Assembly (NCBI GenBank): GCA_963769745.1
Contig: CAVYNB010000009.1
Coordinates: forward strand, 124,001-188,000
Length of the DNA: 64,000 bases
Origin: JALORV01 sp963769745
GTDB lineage: Bacteria; Pseudomonadota; Gammaproteobacteria; Burkholderiales; Burkholderiaceae_F
Reading direction: 5' to 3'
The position numbers and the translations under genes are program-made. The stretch's first letter is position 1. Each line of letters begins with the position of its first letter. This document shows, in pieces, positions 8,916 through 18,645 of this stretch. The notes under the pieces are model-generated. The model did no database searches. It had not been told where the DNA came from and worked only from the letters and a program-made list of their open reading frames with translations.

Positions 8916-9671
8916 ATGTTCAAGCTCGTGCTGTTGCGCCACGGCGAAAGCCAGTGGAACCTCGAGAACCGCTTCACCGGCTGGACCGATGTCGACCTGA
9001 CCGACCATGGGCGACAGGAAGCGCGCGCAGCGGGCGAGTTGCTGCTGCGCGAAGGCTACGGGTTCGATATTGCATACACCTCGGTTCTCCGGCGCGCGAT
9101 CCGCACGCTCTGGATCGGCCTGGACGCGATGGACCTGATGTGGCTGCCGGTCGTTCACAGCTGGCGACTGAACGAGCGCCATTACGGCGCCTTGCAGGGC
9201 TTGAACAAGTCCGAGACTGCGGCCCGCTTCGGCGAGCAGCAGGTTCTGACCTGGCGGCGCGCCTATGCCGTTGCTCCAGATCCGCTGACGCCCGAAGACC
9301 CGCGCTGGGCTGGAAGCGACCCCCGCTACCGGAACCTTGCGCCGACGGATATCCCGGCGACCGAGTGCCTGCGCGATACCGTCGCTCGCGTCATTCCGTT
9401 CTGGAAGGACTCGATTGCGCCGGCCGTGCAGCGCGGTCGCCGCGTCATTGTGGTCGCGCACGGCAACTCCCTGCGCGCCCTGATCAAGTACCTCGACCAC
9501 ATCTCAGACGACGACATTGTCGGGCTCAATATCCCGACGGCACGCCCTCTCGTCTATGAACTGGATGCGGAACTTCGGCCGCTGCACCGGTACTACCTTG
9601 GCGACGCGGACGAGATTGCGCGCGCCACGGCCGCCGTCGCGGCGCAGGGTCAGGCGCGATCGGGCGCTTGA
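8916..9671 (+). CDS. gpmA: 2,3-bisphosphoglycerate-dependent phosphoglycerate mutase
   Basis: This glycolytic enzyme interconverts 3- and 2-phosphoglycerate. The 251-residue product starts MFKLVLLRHGESQWN, with the phosphorylated His in LRHGES, and has the family segments NRFTGW, RLNERHYGALQGLNK and VAHGNSLRALIKYL (second catalytic His). Length agrees with bacterial dPGM. The stop codon overlaps the TTG start of the envC-like gene (TTGA), which suggests translational coupling of two functionally unrelated genes, an arrangement common in this lineage. Confidence 0.97.
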   Translation: MFKLVLLRHGESQWNLENRFTGWTDVDLTDHGRQEARAAGELLLREGYGFDIAYTSVLRRAIRTLWIGLDAMDLMWLPVVHSWRLNERHYGALQGLNKSETAARFGEQQVLTWRRAYAVAPDPLTPEDPRWAGSDPRYRNLAPTDIPATECLRDTVARVIPFWKDSIAPAVQRGRRVIVVAHGNSLRALIKYLDHISDDDIVGLNIPTARPLVYELDAELRPLHRYYLGDADEIARATAAVAAQGQARSGA

Positions 9672-11077
9672 GCGCACTGCCGGGTCATCAGCCCGCGCTG
9701 CGCCTGATGGCCGCGCTGCTGGCCGCGCTGCTGGCCGTACCAATGCTCTGTGCGGGCCAGGCACGCACGCCCGGCGGGCCAACCAGTGGAAAGCGTCCCG
9801 CCCCGCCGACAACAACCAAGGCGGCGCCGAAGACCGAGGCTCCCGCAACGGCGACATCCCAGCGACAGCAGTCCCTGCAGCGTGAGCAGCGCGAATTGCA
9901 GTCGGAACTTGCGAAACTGAAGCGACAACTCGCCGCCAGCGAGGCGTCGCGCTCTGAGGCCTCCGACGCTCTCGCCAGTTCGGACATTGCCATTTCGAAG
10001 GCGAACCGGCGCTTGCGCGAACTGTCGGTCGCACGCAACCGAGTCGAGCAGCAGATCGCCGTGCTCGCGCAGCGGGAGCGGGACGTGGCCGTCCGGCAAG
10101 GTGAACGCCAGAGTCAGCTCGACCAGTTGCTGCGGCGGCAGCAGCGCCTGTCCTTGCGTGACCCTCTGCATCTGTTGCTCGAAGGCGAGTCTCCGGGAGA
10201 CCTGGGCCGCGAGCAGGTCTACCTTGACTATCTCAGCCGCACTACCGCGGCCAGTGTCAGTCAACTCCAGAGTCGCCGCGCGGAACTGGCCGTCCTTCAA
10301 GAGCAATCGCAGGAGAAGAAGGAAGAACTGGCAAAGATCGCCGAAGAAGAAGGCAAAAGCCGACTGACTCTTGAGCAGGAACAGGCACGCCGAAAACGCA
10401 CGCTGGAGCAGCTATCCAAGCAGATCGTCGGACAACGCCAATCAATCGCCCGGCTGGAGCGCGACGAGCAGCGCCTCGGCGCCCTCATTGATCGAATCTC
10501 CAAGGTCCTGGCAGAACAGTCGCGCAAGGAAGCCGAACGCGCGCGCCAGCAGGCGGAACGCGATGCGAAGGCCAAAGCGGCGACCCGGAGCTCTCCTGGG
10601 CCGAAAAGCCCGGAACCGGAGCAGGCCGCCGCAAGAACACCCCCCGATTTGTCGCCATCTTCGTCGAATTTTGGGCTACAGAAGGGAAAGTTGCGACTTC
10701 CCGTGGATGGAGCCGTGTCGGCTCGATTCGGTACTCCCCGTCGCGGAGACGGTGGCTCAGCCGGTCCGTCCTGGAAAGGCGTGTTTCTACGGGCTCCCGT
10801 TGGTGCCGACGTGAAGGCGGTGGGCGATGGTCGGGTGGTGTTCGCCGACTGGCTGCGAGGCTTTGGAAACCTCCTGGTGATCGACCACGGCGAGGGATAT
10901 TTGTCCGTTTATGGCAATAACGAGTCTCTCCTAAGGAACGTTGGCGACCGGGTCGCTGTCGGAGAGGTGGTCGCGTCCGTCGGGAATACCGGTGGCAACG
11001 AGGCCCCGGGCCTATACTTCGAACTACGTTTCCAGGGTCGTCCATTTGACCCGCTAACCTGGGTCGCGGCGCGCTAA
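9668..11077 (+). CDS. envC: EnvC-type murein hydrolase activator (degenerate M23/LytM domain)
   Basis: The roughly 469-residue exported protein has a hydrophobic signal segment (MAALLAALLAVPMLCAG), a long charged coiled coil (about 55-310, many Gln/Glu/Arg) and a C-terminal LytM domain. The LytM zinc-ligand positions are changed: SWKGVFLRAP replaces the H-x3-D motif, YGNNE replaces the YxH motif, and GLYFELR replaces LHFEVR. The same losses define E. coli EnvC, which activates AmiA/AmiB at the septum instead of cutting murein itself. The start is the TTG overlapping the gpmA stop, or the ATG at 9707. ctpA follows. Confidence 0.88.
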   Translation: MSALPGHQPALRLMAALLAALLAVPMLCAGQARTPGGPTSGKRPAPPTTTKAAPKTEAPATATSQRQQSLQREQRELQSELAKLKRQLAASEASRSEASDALASSDIAISKANRRLRELSVARNRVEQQIAVLAQRERDVAVRQGERQSQLDQLLRRQQRLSLRDPLHLLLEGESPGDLGREQVYLDYLSRTTAASVSQLQSRRAELAVLQEQSQEKKEELAKIAEEEGKSRLTLEQEQARRKRTLEQLSKQIVGQRQSIARLERDEQRLGALIDRISKVLAEQSRKEAERARQQAERDAKAKAATRSSPGPKSPEPEQAAARTPPDLSPSSSNFGLQKGKLRLPVDGAVSARFGTPRRGDGGSAGPSWKGVFLRAPVGADVKAVGDGRVVFADWLRGFGNLLVIDHGEGYLSVYGNNESLLRNVGDRVAVGEVVASVGNTGGNEAPGLYFELRFQGRPFDPLTWVAAR

Positions 11078-11130
11078 GGTCCGCTTAAGACCGGCGACAT
11101 ACAGTCGCGATTTCGGCTCCCGGAGGTGGC

Positions 11131-12581
11131 ATGGCTGGCAGGCTACGCAGTGTTGGACTGATCAGTACCGGCGCAATCGCCGGCGTACTGGTCAGCCTTG
11201 GGATCTCCGCGTACGCGTTCCGCGATACGCGCGGCCAGATCCCGCTCGAAGAGATCCGCCAGTTCACCGAAGTCTTCGGCGCGGTCAAGCAGAACTACGT
11301 CGAGCCGGTCGACGACAAGAAGCTGATGCAGGAAGCGATCTCCGGGATGCTTTCCGGACTCGATCCGCACTCCGCGTTCCTGGACGCCGACGCATTCAAG
11401 GACATGCAATCCAGCACGCAGGGCGAATTCGGCGGGCTGGGCATCGAAGTCGGTGCCGAGGACGGCATCATCAAGGTCATCGCCCCGATCGATGACACTC
11501 CGGCGGCCCGCGCGGGCGTCAAGGCCGGTGATCTCATCATCAAGATCGACGACAAGGTCACGCGCGGCATGACGCTGCCGGAGGCGGTGAAGCTGATGCG
11601 CGGCAAGCCGCGCACGACGATCACGCTGTCGATCGCGCGCAAGGGCGAGGACAAGCCGCTCGAGTTCAAGCTGATGCGGGATGTCATCCGGGTTCAGTCG
11701 GTGCGCACCAAGATGATCGAGCCGGGCTACGGTTTCGTGCGCATTTCGCAGTTCCAGGAGCGCACCGTCGACGACCTCGTCAAGCAGGTCAACGAGTTGT
11801 ACAAACAGGCCCCGCTCAAGGGCCTTGTGCTCGACCTGCGCAACGACCCCGGCGGCCTGCTGCATTCGGCGGTTGGCGTATCGGCCGCTTTCCTGCCCCA
11901 GCGCGCGCTGGTCGTATCCACCGATGGCCGCAACGAGGACGCACGGCGCCGCTTCGTGGCGTCACCGGAAGACTACCTGCGCGGCCGCGGCGAGGACGTG
12001 CTGCAGAAGCTGCCGACCCAGATCAAGAGCGTTCCGATGATCGTGCTCGTCAACGGCGCCTCGGCGTCGGCGTCGGAAATCGTGGCCGGAGCGCTGCAGG
12101 ATCACAAGCGCGCGACCGTCATCGGCACCCAGACCTTCGGCAAGGGCTCGGTCCAGACCATCATCCCGCTGCGCCTCGAAGGCGAAGGTCCGGCGGCGAT
12201 CAAGCTGACCACGGCGCGCTATTACACGCCGAGCGGACGCTCGATCCAGGCAAAGGGCATCGTTCCCGACCTCGCCGTCGAAGACACGCCCGAGGGCAAC
12301 TTCTCCGGCTTCAACGTGCGCGAAGCCGACCTGATGCGGCATCTCGAGACCAACAAGGCCGACGATGCTGCAAAGCGCGTGACAACGCCTCCGGGGGCCG
12401 CCGCACAACCTGCCCCGCCTGCGCGGATGCGGCTCCCGCCGGTAAAGTGGCCCCGACGCGCCGCTACGAGTTCGGCAGCAACGAGGACTTCCAGCTGCAA
12501 CAGGCCATGAATCATCTGAAGGGCAAGCCTGTCGACGTGGCCAAGCCCAAGGCAGAGAACGTGGCAAAAGCACCGCGCTAG
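11131..12581 (+). CDS. ctpA: Carboxy-terminal processing protease (S41), apparent -1 frame change near the C-terminus
   Basis: This periplasmic protease of the CtpA/Prc family follows an EnvC-type gene. The start ATG has a strong GGAGGTGG site. An N-terminal anchor (about 8-32) precedes a PDZ domain (about 95-175) and the S41 core with catalytic Ser in NGASASASEIVAGAL and Lys in TFGKGSVQ. The frame from the start ends at 12510 with a nonsense-like tail. From about 12424 the -1 frame gives a family-like C-terminus (RRYEFGSNEDFQLQQAMNHL) ending at TAG 12579-12581. The shift lies in a GC-rich Ala/Pro linker at about 12400-12430. Confidence 0.9.
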
Positions 12582-12597
12582 CATTCGCGCTTGCGAC

Positions 12598-12629
12598 AAA
12601 CGGGCCGCAATGCGGCCCGTTTTCATTTG
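12598..12629 (+). terminator. Rho-independent terminator after ctpA
   Basis: A nearly perfect inverted repeat (AAACGGGCCG ... CGGCCCGTTT with a very short loop) is followed by TTTCATTT. It lies 17 bases after the restored ctpA stop codon. It contains the first ATG of the following open frame (12610), which argues that this ATG is not the start of the MoeB-like gene. Confidence 0.85.
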
Positions 12630-12639
12630 GGCCAGACAA

Positions 12640-13386
12640 GTGAACGACGAGCAGCTGCTGCGCTATTCGCGGCACATTCTTCTCAACGAGATCGGCGTAG
12701 AGGGACAGGAGCGCCTGCGCGCCGCGCATGTGCTCGTCATCGGCGCGGGCGGCCTGGGATCGCCGGCCGCGCTCTACCTCGCATCCGCCGGGGTCGGCAC
12801 GCTGACACTCGTCGATGGCGATCGGGTCGACCTGACCAACCTGCAGCGTCAGATCATTCACACGACCGCGCGCATCGGCATGCCAAAGGCCGAGTCGGGC
12901 CGCATGGCACTGGGTGCCGTGAACCCGGAAGTCAACCTCATCGCCATCGAGCAGCACGTCGATGCCGACCAGCTCCTGGATCTGGTCGCACGCGCGACCG
13001 TGGTGCTCGACTGCTCGGACAATTTCGCGACGCGCCATGCCGTCAACCGTTGCTGCGTGACGCACCGTCGACCCCTGGTCTCGGGTGCCGCCATCCGCTT
13101 CGACGGACAGGTCGCCTCCTTCGATACGCGGGACGATGTATCGCCCTGCTACGCGTGCCTGTTTCCGCCGGGCGATGGCGAAGACGAGCTGTGCTCGATC
13201 ATGGGCGTGTTCGCGCCGCTGACCGGCATCATCGGATCGGTCCAGGCTGCCGAAGCGCTGAAGCTTGCGGCCGGGATCGGCACGCCGCTCGTGGGCCGGC
13301 TGCTGATGCTCGACGCGCTGTCGATGCAGTGGCACTCGGTACGCGTGCCGCGGGACCCCGACTGCCCCGTTTGCGCCCGTCGCTGA
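12640..13386 (+). CDS. moeB: MoeB/ThiF family adenylyltransferase (E1-like)
   Basis: The 248-residue E1-like enzyme adenylates the C-terminal Gly of a sulfur-carrier protein (MoaD or ThiS). It opens with the family phrase LLRYSRHILLNEIGVEGQ and has the ATP-binding VIGAGGLGSPAALYL (about 33-47). The acidic end VDGDRVDLTNLQRQ follows, and two zinc-binding CxxC pairs (CYAC and CPVC near the C-terminus) are present. The start is set at GTG 12640, immediately before the conserved N-terminus, because the upstream ATG at 12610 sits inside the ctpA terminator hairpin. The EamA gene follows 4 bases later. Whether it serves molybdopterin or thiamine synthesis is not decided by sequence alone. Confidence 0.9.
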   Translation: MNDEQLLRYSRHILLNEIGVEGQERLRAAHVLVIGAGGLGSPAALYLASAGVGTLTLVDGDRVDLTNLQRQIIHTTARIGMPKAESGRMALGAVNPEVNLIAIEQHVDADQLLDLVARATVVLDCSDNFATRHAVNRCCVTHRRPLVSGAAIRFDGQVASFDTRDDVSPCYACLFPPGDGEDELCSIMGVFAPLTGIIGSVQAAEALKLAAGIGTPLVGRLLMLDALSMQWHSVRVPRDPDCPVCARR

Positions 13387-13390
13387 CGCC

Positions 13391-14272
13391 ATGTCGGGAC
13401 GGCACGTGGCGCTGCTGATCCTGCTCGCGGCCATCTGGGGTGGCGCATTCTCGCTGATCCGCAATGCGGTCCCGGCACTGGGCCCGATCGGACTGTCTGC
13501 GACCCGTCTCGTCGTGGCGGCTGTCCTGATGCTGGGTTACCTGCGGGCCACCGGCGGTCGCGTGCATTGGCGGCGTGACTGGCGGGCGATCGCCGTCGTC
13601 GGCATCTTCGGTGCGGCCCTGCCGTTTCCGCTGTTCTCTTTCGGCGCCACGCAGTTGTCGGCGGGAGTGCTTGCGATCATCAATGCGACCGTGCCTCTGT
13701 GGGGCGCGGTCATCGCTCGCCTCTGGCTCGGCGACCGGATGTCGCCCGTCGCCCTGCTCGGAATCGTCCTCGGCATCGGCGGCGTTGCCGCGCTGATGGG
13801 AGGCGGCTCGGTTCCGGCCGACGTGGCGGGCCGATTGGCGTTCGCGGCGGGCCTGGGTGCGTCCCTGTGTTTCGCGCTGGCCGGCGTGGCCACCAAGGCG
13901 CTCGGAGGCGGGGTTTCCGCGGCAGCGCTCGGCGCCGGCGTGCTGGTCGTCGGTTCTGCCTTCAACGTACCGCTGGCCGTCGTGTTCCCGCCGAACGAGG
14001 TCACCGTGTTTGCGCTCGTCAACGCGGTTGCGCTGGCGGTGCTCGCCTCGGCGCTGGCCACCGTGCTCTATCTGCGGCTCATCCAGGAAATCGGACCGAC
14101 CCGATCGATGACCGTGACGTTCCTCATTCCTGTCTGGGGAATCTTCTGGAGTGCGCTGCTGCTCGGCGAGCCGATCACCGCAACGATGATCGCAGCCTGT
14201 GCAGTGATCCTGGCCGGCACTGCGCTGGTCGTCGTCGGCCAGCGCGCGGCCGTGGCGTCGGCCGAGGTCTAG
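13391..14272 (+). CDS. EamA/DMT family transporter
   Basis: The 293-residue integral membrane protein has about ten hydrophobic helices arranged as two EamA repeats, starting LLILLAAIWGGAFSLIRNAV. The WGGxF motif and the second-half WGIFWSALLLGEPIT are typical of drug/metabolite exporters. The substrate cannot be predicted. It follows the moeB-like gene closely and its stop overlaps the 3' end of slmA, which is convergent. Confidence 0.9.
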   Translation: MSGRHVALLILLAAIWGGAFSLIRNAVPALGPIGLSATRLVVAAVLMLGYLRATGGRVHWRRDWRAIAVVGIFGAALPFPLFSFGATQLSAGVLAIINATVPLWGAVIARLWLGDRMSPVALLGIVLGIGGVAALMGGGSVPADVAGRLAFAAGLGASLCFALAGVATKALGGGVSAAALGAGVLVVGSAFNVPLAVVFPPNEVTVFALVNAVALAVLASALATVLYLRLIQEIGPTRSMTVTFLIPVWGIFWSALLLGEPITATMIAACAVILAGTALVVVGQRAAVASAEV

Positions 14273-14868
14273 GCGACGAGGATAGGCAACTGCGCTTCCA
14301 GCGCGTCGCCCGGAAACTTGCGGAAGCCGCTCTTCGCAAAGCGGTGCCAGCGGCCAATCACGTAGGCGACGACCAGGCCGGCACGCGCGCTTGCATCCAC
14401 GTTCTCCGCCACTTCGCGTTCGGTCGCAGCGACACGAAAACTCTGCTTGAGCGACGCTTCGATGCGCTCGATCAGCTGGTTCATGCGCTCCTGCAGGCGC
14501 TCGTTCTCGTTGACGAGGGCATCACCGATCAGCACGCGCGTCATGCCCTTGTTGGTCTGGGCAAACTCCAGCAGCATTGCAACGATGGAGCGCACCTGCT
14601 TGAGACCCGAGGTCTCGCGTGCGCTGATCTCGTTGATGAGCCCGAAGATCGTCGTCTCGATGAACTCGATCAGACCTTCGAACATCTGGGCCTTGCTGGC
14701 GAAGTGGCGATAGAGCGCCGCCTCGGACACTCCGAGGCGTGCCGCGAGTGCCGCCGTGGTGACCTTTTCACCCTTGGGATCCTCGAGCATGGTCGCAAGC
14801 GTCTGCAGGATCTGCAGCTTGCGCGCCCCGGGCTTGCGCGGACCGGTGATCGGACTGGCGGACTCCAT
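14269..14868 (-). CDS. slmA: Nucleoid occlusion factor SlmA (TetR family)
   Basis: The 199-residue TetR-fold DNA-binding protein corresponds to SlmA, which binds chromosomal sites and blocks FtsZ assembly over the nucleoid. The helix-turn-helix is in VTTAALAARLGVSEAALYRHF (about 40-60), followed by SKAQMFEGLIEFIE as in SlmA. The C-terminal half is all-helical. A neighbourhood with the HAD nucleotidase and argB is standard in Betaproteobacteria, with sppA intervening here. It converges with the EamA gene, overlapping by four bases. Confidence 0.9.
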   Translation of the reverse strand: MESASPITGPRKPGARKLQILQTLATMLEDPKGEKVTTAALAARLGVSEAALYRHFASKAQMFEGLIEFIETTIFGLINEISARETSGLKQVRSIVAMLLEFAQTNKGMTRVLIGDALVNENERLQERMNQLIERIEASLKQSFRVAATEREVAENVDASARAGLVVAYVIGRWHRFAKSGFRKFPGDALEAQLPILVA

Positions 14869-15035
14869 GGCAGCGGGGAGCGAGGTTGGGAGAGCGAGTC
14901 GCTTCCGGGGAATGCCCCCAGACGTGAATGCATACTATCCCAGAATCCCGCAGCCGCGAACCATCTTCCGGACTACCGGCGGCGTCTCAGCGCCTCGAAT
15001 TGCGGCTGCCGCAGGCGCCTTACCGCGCGATCAGT

Positions 15036-16890
15036 TCAGCGGACCTCGCAAAAGCAGTACGACAGCGCCCGCATCGGCCGGTCCTTCGCCTCCAGCAGGA
15101 GGCGAAGCTCCAGCGGCGCTCGCGGCGCCAGCGTGCCGGTCAGCGCACGCGCCAGCGTGTCCCAACCAAAGTCGTCCCGCAACGTCGCGCCCAGCTGGCC
15201 GAAGAACAGCGCCAGATAGCGGTCCAGCCCGCGCGGCTCGTGCTCGAGGTATTCGACCCGGAAACTATCGCCCAGTCCGGCGCGACGGGCCGCCGATTTG
15301 ACCGCCAGGTCGAGCCCTCCGACCGAGTCGACCAGTCCACGCTCCCTGGCCTGTGCGCCGGACCAGACGCGTCCCTGCGCGACTTCGTTGATCTTCTCGG
15401 GAGTCGACCTGCGACTGGTCGCGACGACGTCGAGGAACTCGCTGTACGTGTGTCCGATTCCGGCCTCGATCACCTGCGCCAGGCGCTTGTCGAGCGGCCG
15501 CGTCAGGTCGGTCGACTCCGCGATCCATGTGGTGGCAGCACCCGCCGTGTGGACGCCGATTTTTTCCATCGTGCCGGTGAAGTTCGGGATCAGCGCAAAC
15601 ACGCCGATCGACCCGGTGATCGTGGCGGCATCGGCGATGACCTCGTCGCCGCCCATCGCGATCCAGTAGCCGCCCGACGCGGCCACGTCGCCCATCGACA
15701 CGACGACCGGCTTGCCGGCCTTGCGGGTGAGTTCGAGCTGCTCGCGGATCAGCTCCGACGCGGAAGCACTGCCCCCCGGCGAATCGATGCGCACGACCAG
15801 CGCCTTGATGTCGTCGTCCTGGCGTGCCCGCTGGATCAGTTCCGACGCGGCGCGCGCGCCGATCGTGCCCTTGCGATCGTCGCCGTCCACAATTTCGCCC
15901 TGGGCAACGACCACGGCGACGGCGTCCCCGGTCAGCGGCGTGTCCACGTACCGCAGATAGGAATACATCGAGATCTGTCGAAACGTCTCGTCGTCGTCGC
16001 GGCTGCGCGGGGCACCCCGCTCGAGCATCAGCGCACGAAACTCGTCGCGGCGCTTGAGGCCGTCGATCAGCTTTTCCTTGAGCGCGAGCTGCGCGATGTC
16101 GCCTTGTGTTGCCAGCAACCGTTGCGGCAGATCGTTGATGGCCGCCATGACACTGCCCGCCTTGAGCTTGCGCAGGCGTTCCACATCCGCGAGCCAGGTC
16201 GACCACAGGCCGTTGAGCAGGAACGCCTCGGCCTCCTGCGCCTCGGGTGTCGGTCCGGTGCGAGTGAAGGGTTCGCCAAAGCTCTTGTACCGACCTGCCT
16301 GGAAGGTATTCACCTTCACGCCCAGCTTGTCGAGCAGCTCCTTGTAATAGCCCCGCGCCCCGCCGATTCCGCGGATCAGCAGTGAGCCGGACGGATGCAG
16401 GAAGACCTCGTCGGCATGCGCGGCCAGGAAGTATTGCCCCTGCGAGTAGGACTCCGACCAGGCAATGACCGGCTTGCCGGCTCCGCGCACGCGTTCGACC
16501 GCGGCACCCAGTTCGCGCAGCGTCGCCAGCCCCGCGCTGCCCATCTCGTCGAGCACGAGCACGACGCGCGTGATCTGCGGGTCACGCGCTGCGCCGTCCA
16601 GCGCGGCCAGTATGTCGCGCACCCGCGTTTCGAAGCGGTCGCGCCCCAGCGCCTCGGCGATCGCCGCCTCCTGCGCGCCAACCGTGTACTCCTCGACGAC
16701 ATCGCCCTGGATATTGAGAACCAGGGCCGTGTCGGGCGACAGCCGCGGCGGCTTGTCCGATGACAGCCAGACGAACAGCACCAGTCCGACGATCAGCAGG
16801 AACAGCAGGTTGACGAACGAGACGACGCGAGAAGTCGACGGCTGCCCACAGGCCACCGAAGAATCGGCGTATCAGTCCGGGCCGTGCCAT
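15036..16890 (-). CDS. sppA: Signal peptide peptidase SppA (67K type), apparent +1 frame change in the N-terminal anchor
   Basis: A membrane-anchored serine protease that degrades cleaved signal peptides. The 67K form has two S49-like domains. The N-terminal half holds the general-base Lys region (TFQAGRYKSFGEPF) and the C-terminal half the nucleophile Ser in VAASGGYWIAMGGDEV. The natural start is probably ATG 16890 (GGAG seven bases upstream), giving MARPGLIRRFFGGLWAAVDF. The frame then must step +1 at about 16815-16818 (GTT-C) to join VNLLFLLIVGLVLFVW. Without the step, a GTG at 16856 could start a shorter form. The C-terminus (YCFCEVR) looks complete. Confidence 0.9.
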
Positions 16891-16957
16891 ACGGTCTCCA
16901 CGTGCAATGTTGGGGAAGGGACGCGGAGCTTACCGAATCACACCGCGGCACCCGGAG

Positions 16958-17662
16958 TCAGCGCGGAAACCGCCGCGCCAGTTCGTGCAGCGACGAAATA
17001 CGCAGGCCGACAGCGGCCGGCGACCTGCGCGCTGGTGAGGTGCCGTGGCGTGTGATCAACACGGTCTTCATGCCGAGCGACCGGGCCGCCTTCAGGTTCA
17101 AAACGGAGTCCTCGACCAGTACCGCAGCCGATGGCCGGATGCGCTCGCGCGCCAGCATCGAGCGCAGCATCAACCGGGATGGCTTCGGCCGGTAGGTACC
17201 GTGCACGCGCATGCGTTCGATCGAGTAGCGCGTTCCGAAGTGACGGTGCAGGGACAGTTCGCGCAGGACAGACCCGGCGTAGGCGAGCGGCGCATTCGTC
17301 AACAACAGCTTGCGACCGGGAAGCCGGGCAAAGAGCCGCACCAACCCGCGTTCGGCACGCAGCAGCTCGGCCACATCGAAGTCATGCGTCTCGCGCAGAA
17401 AATGGTGCGGATCGATGCCGTGGTGCCGCACCAGTCCGAGCAGCGTGGCGCCGTAGCGGCGCCAGTAATGCGTGCGCAGGCGATTGGCCTCACCCCGCTC
17501 GACTCCGAGCTCGCGCTCGACGTAGTCGGTCATGCGACGATCGATCGCGCCGAAGATGGCGTGCGAAGCATCGTGCAACGTGTTGTCGAGATCGAACAGC
17601 CACACCGGCACTGCGCGACGCGCGGCCGGCACATCGCGCTGTATCCGCATGAACTTCCGCAT
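16958..17662 (-). CDS. HAD-type pyrimidine 5'-nucleotidase
   Basis: The roughly 234-residue haloacid dehalogenase-fold phosphatase has motif I in WLFDLDNTLHDAS, motif II in KLLLTNAP, Lys of motif III in YRPKPS and acidic motif IV in VLVEDSVLNLKAA. This is the Ssm1/YjjG-like pyrimidine 5'-nucleotidase group, which in Betaproteobacteria lies next to argB and slmA. The ATG at 17662 (MRKFMRIQRD) is chosen; the frame is open to 17740. It follows argB after 95 bases on the same strand. Confidence 0.87.
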   Translation of the reverse strand: MRKFMRIQRDVPAARRAVPVWLFDLDNTLHDASHAIFGAIDRRMTDYVERELGVERGEANRLRTHYWRRYGATLLGLVRHHGIDPHHFLRETHDFDVAELLRAERGLVRLFARLPGRKLLLTNAPLAYAGSVLRELSLHRHFGTRYSIERMRVHGTYRPKPSRLMLRSMLARERIRPSAAVLVEDSVLNLKAARSLGMKTVLITRHGTSPARRSPAAVGLRISSLHELARRFPR

Positions 17663-17757
17663 GGCCGACACCGCGACGGGTGTCCGACCGCGACGCGCCG
17701 TACCGGGATTCACGCGCGCCGCGCGCCAGCGCGCCGGCACGAGTCGCGTGGCATCGC

Positions 17758-18645
17758 TCAGTGGCTCTTGATCATCGTGCCCACACCCTGGTCGGTCAGG
17801 ATCTCGAGCAGCAGGCAGTGATCGACACGGCCGTCGATGATGTGCACGGCATTGACCCCGCTCTTGGCGGCCTCGAGGGCCGATGAGATCTTCGGCAGCA
17901 TGCCGCCGGAGATCGTGCCGTCGGCGAACAGTTCATCGATCTGGCGCGCCGACAGTCCCGTCAGCAGGGTGCCGTCCTTGTCGAGCACCCCGGGAGTGTT
18001 GGTCAGCATCACCAGTTTCTCGGCCTTGAGGATCTCCGCGATCTTGCCGGCGACGACATCGGCATTGATGTTGTACGAGAGCCCGTCCTCGCCGAAGCCG
18101 ATCGGGGAGATCACCGGAATGAAGGCGTCGTCCTGCAGCGCCTTGACGACCGCCGGGTTGATCGCTTCGATCTCGCCGACCTGGCCGATGTCATGACGCT
18201 TCGTCGGATCGTTCCTGTCCTGAATAAGCAGCCGACGTGCGCGGATCAGACCACCGTCCTTACCGGTGAGCCCGACCGCCTGGCCGCCGAAGGCATTGAT
18301 CAGCATCACCAGTTCGCCCTGGACCTCGCCGGCCAGCACCCACTCGACCACTTCCATGGTTTCAGCATCGGTCACGCGCATGCCCTGGATGAAGGTCGAC
18401 TTCTTGCCGACGCGTTCGAGCGCCTCGTCGATCTGCGGACCGCCGCCGTGCACGACCACCGGATTCATGCCGACCAGCTTCAGCAGCACCACGTCGTGCG
18501 CGAAGGCTTCCTTGAGGTTCTGGTCGACCATCGCGTTGCCGCCGTACTTCACGACGATCGTCTTGCCGTGAAACCGCCGGATGTACGGCAGGGCCTCGGA
18601 GAGGATATCGGCCTTCAGCTGTGGAGCGATCTGCGCGGTTTCCAT
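17758..18645 (-). CDS. argB: N-acetylglutamate kinase
   Basis: It catalyses the second step of arginine synthesis, phosphorylating N-acetylglutamate. The 295-residue product has the amino-acid-kinase motifs IVVKYGGNAM, VVVHGGGPQIDEAL and INADVVAGKIAE and ends GVNAVHIIDGRVDHCLLLEILTD, with the conserved GxMxPK region as GGMLPKISSA. The start ATG at 18645 (METAQIAPQLKADIL) fits family alignments; the upstream open frame to 18708 does not. An arginine-sensitive N-terminal helix (about residues 1-20) is present. Confidence 0.97.
   Translation of the reverse strand: METAQIAPQLKADILSEALPYIRRFHGKTIVVKYGGNAMVDQNLKEAFAHDVVLLKLVGMNPVVVHGGGPQIDEALERVGKKSTFIQGMRVTDAETMEVVEWVLAGEVQGELVMLINAFGGQAVGLTGKDGGLIRARRLLIQDRNDPTKRHDIGQVGEIEAINPAVVKALQDDAFIPVISPIGFGEDGLSYNINADVVAGKIAEILKAEKLVMLTNTPGVLDKDGTLLTGLSARQIDELFADGTISGGMLPKISSALEAAKSGVNAVHIIDGRVDHCLLLEILTDQGVGTMIKSH

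Noticed and set aside
8775..9500. Extension of the rhodanese frame upstream to 9500
   Set aside because: The extension runs antisense to gpmA and adds sequence with no similarity to the family; the membrane helix at GTG 8774 is the natural start.
12610..12639. ATG at 12610 as the start of the moeB-like gene
   Set aside because: It lies inside the terminator hairpin of ctpA and adds residues absent from the family; GTG 12640 fits.
14928..16385. A 485-codon plus-strand frame opposite sppA
   Set aside because: It is the shadow of sppA; composition is Arg/Ala/Asp-rich and shows no domain.
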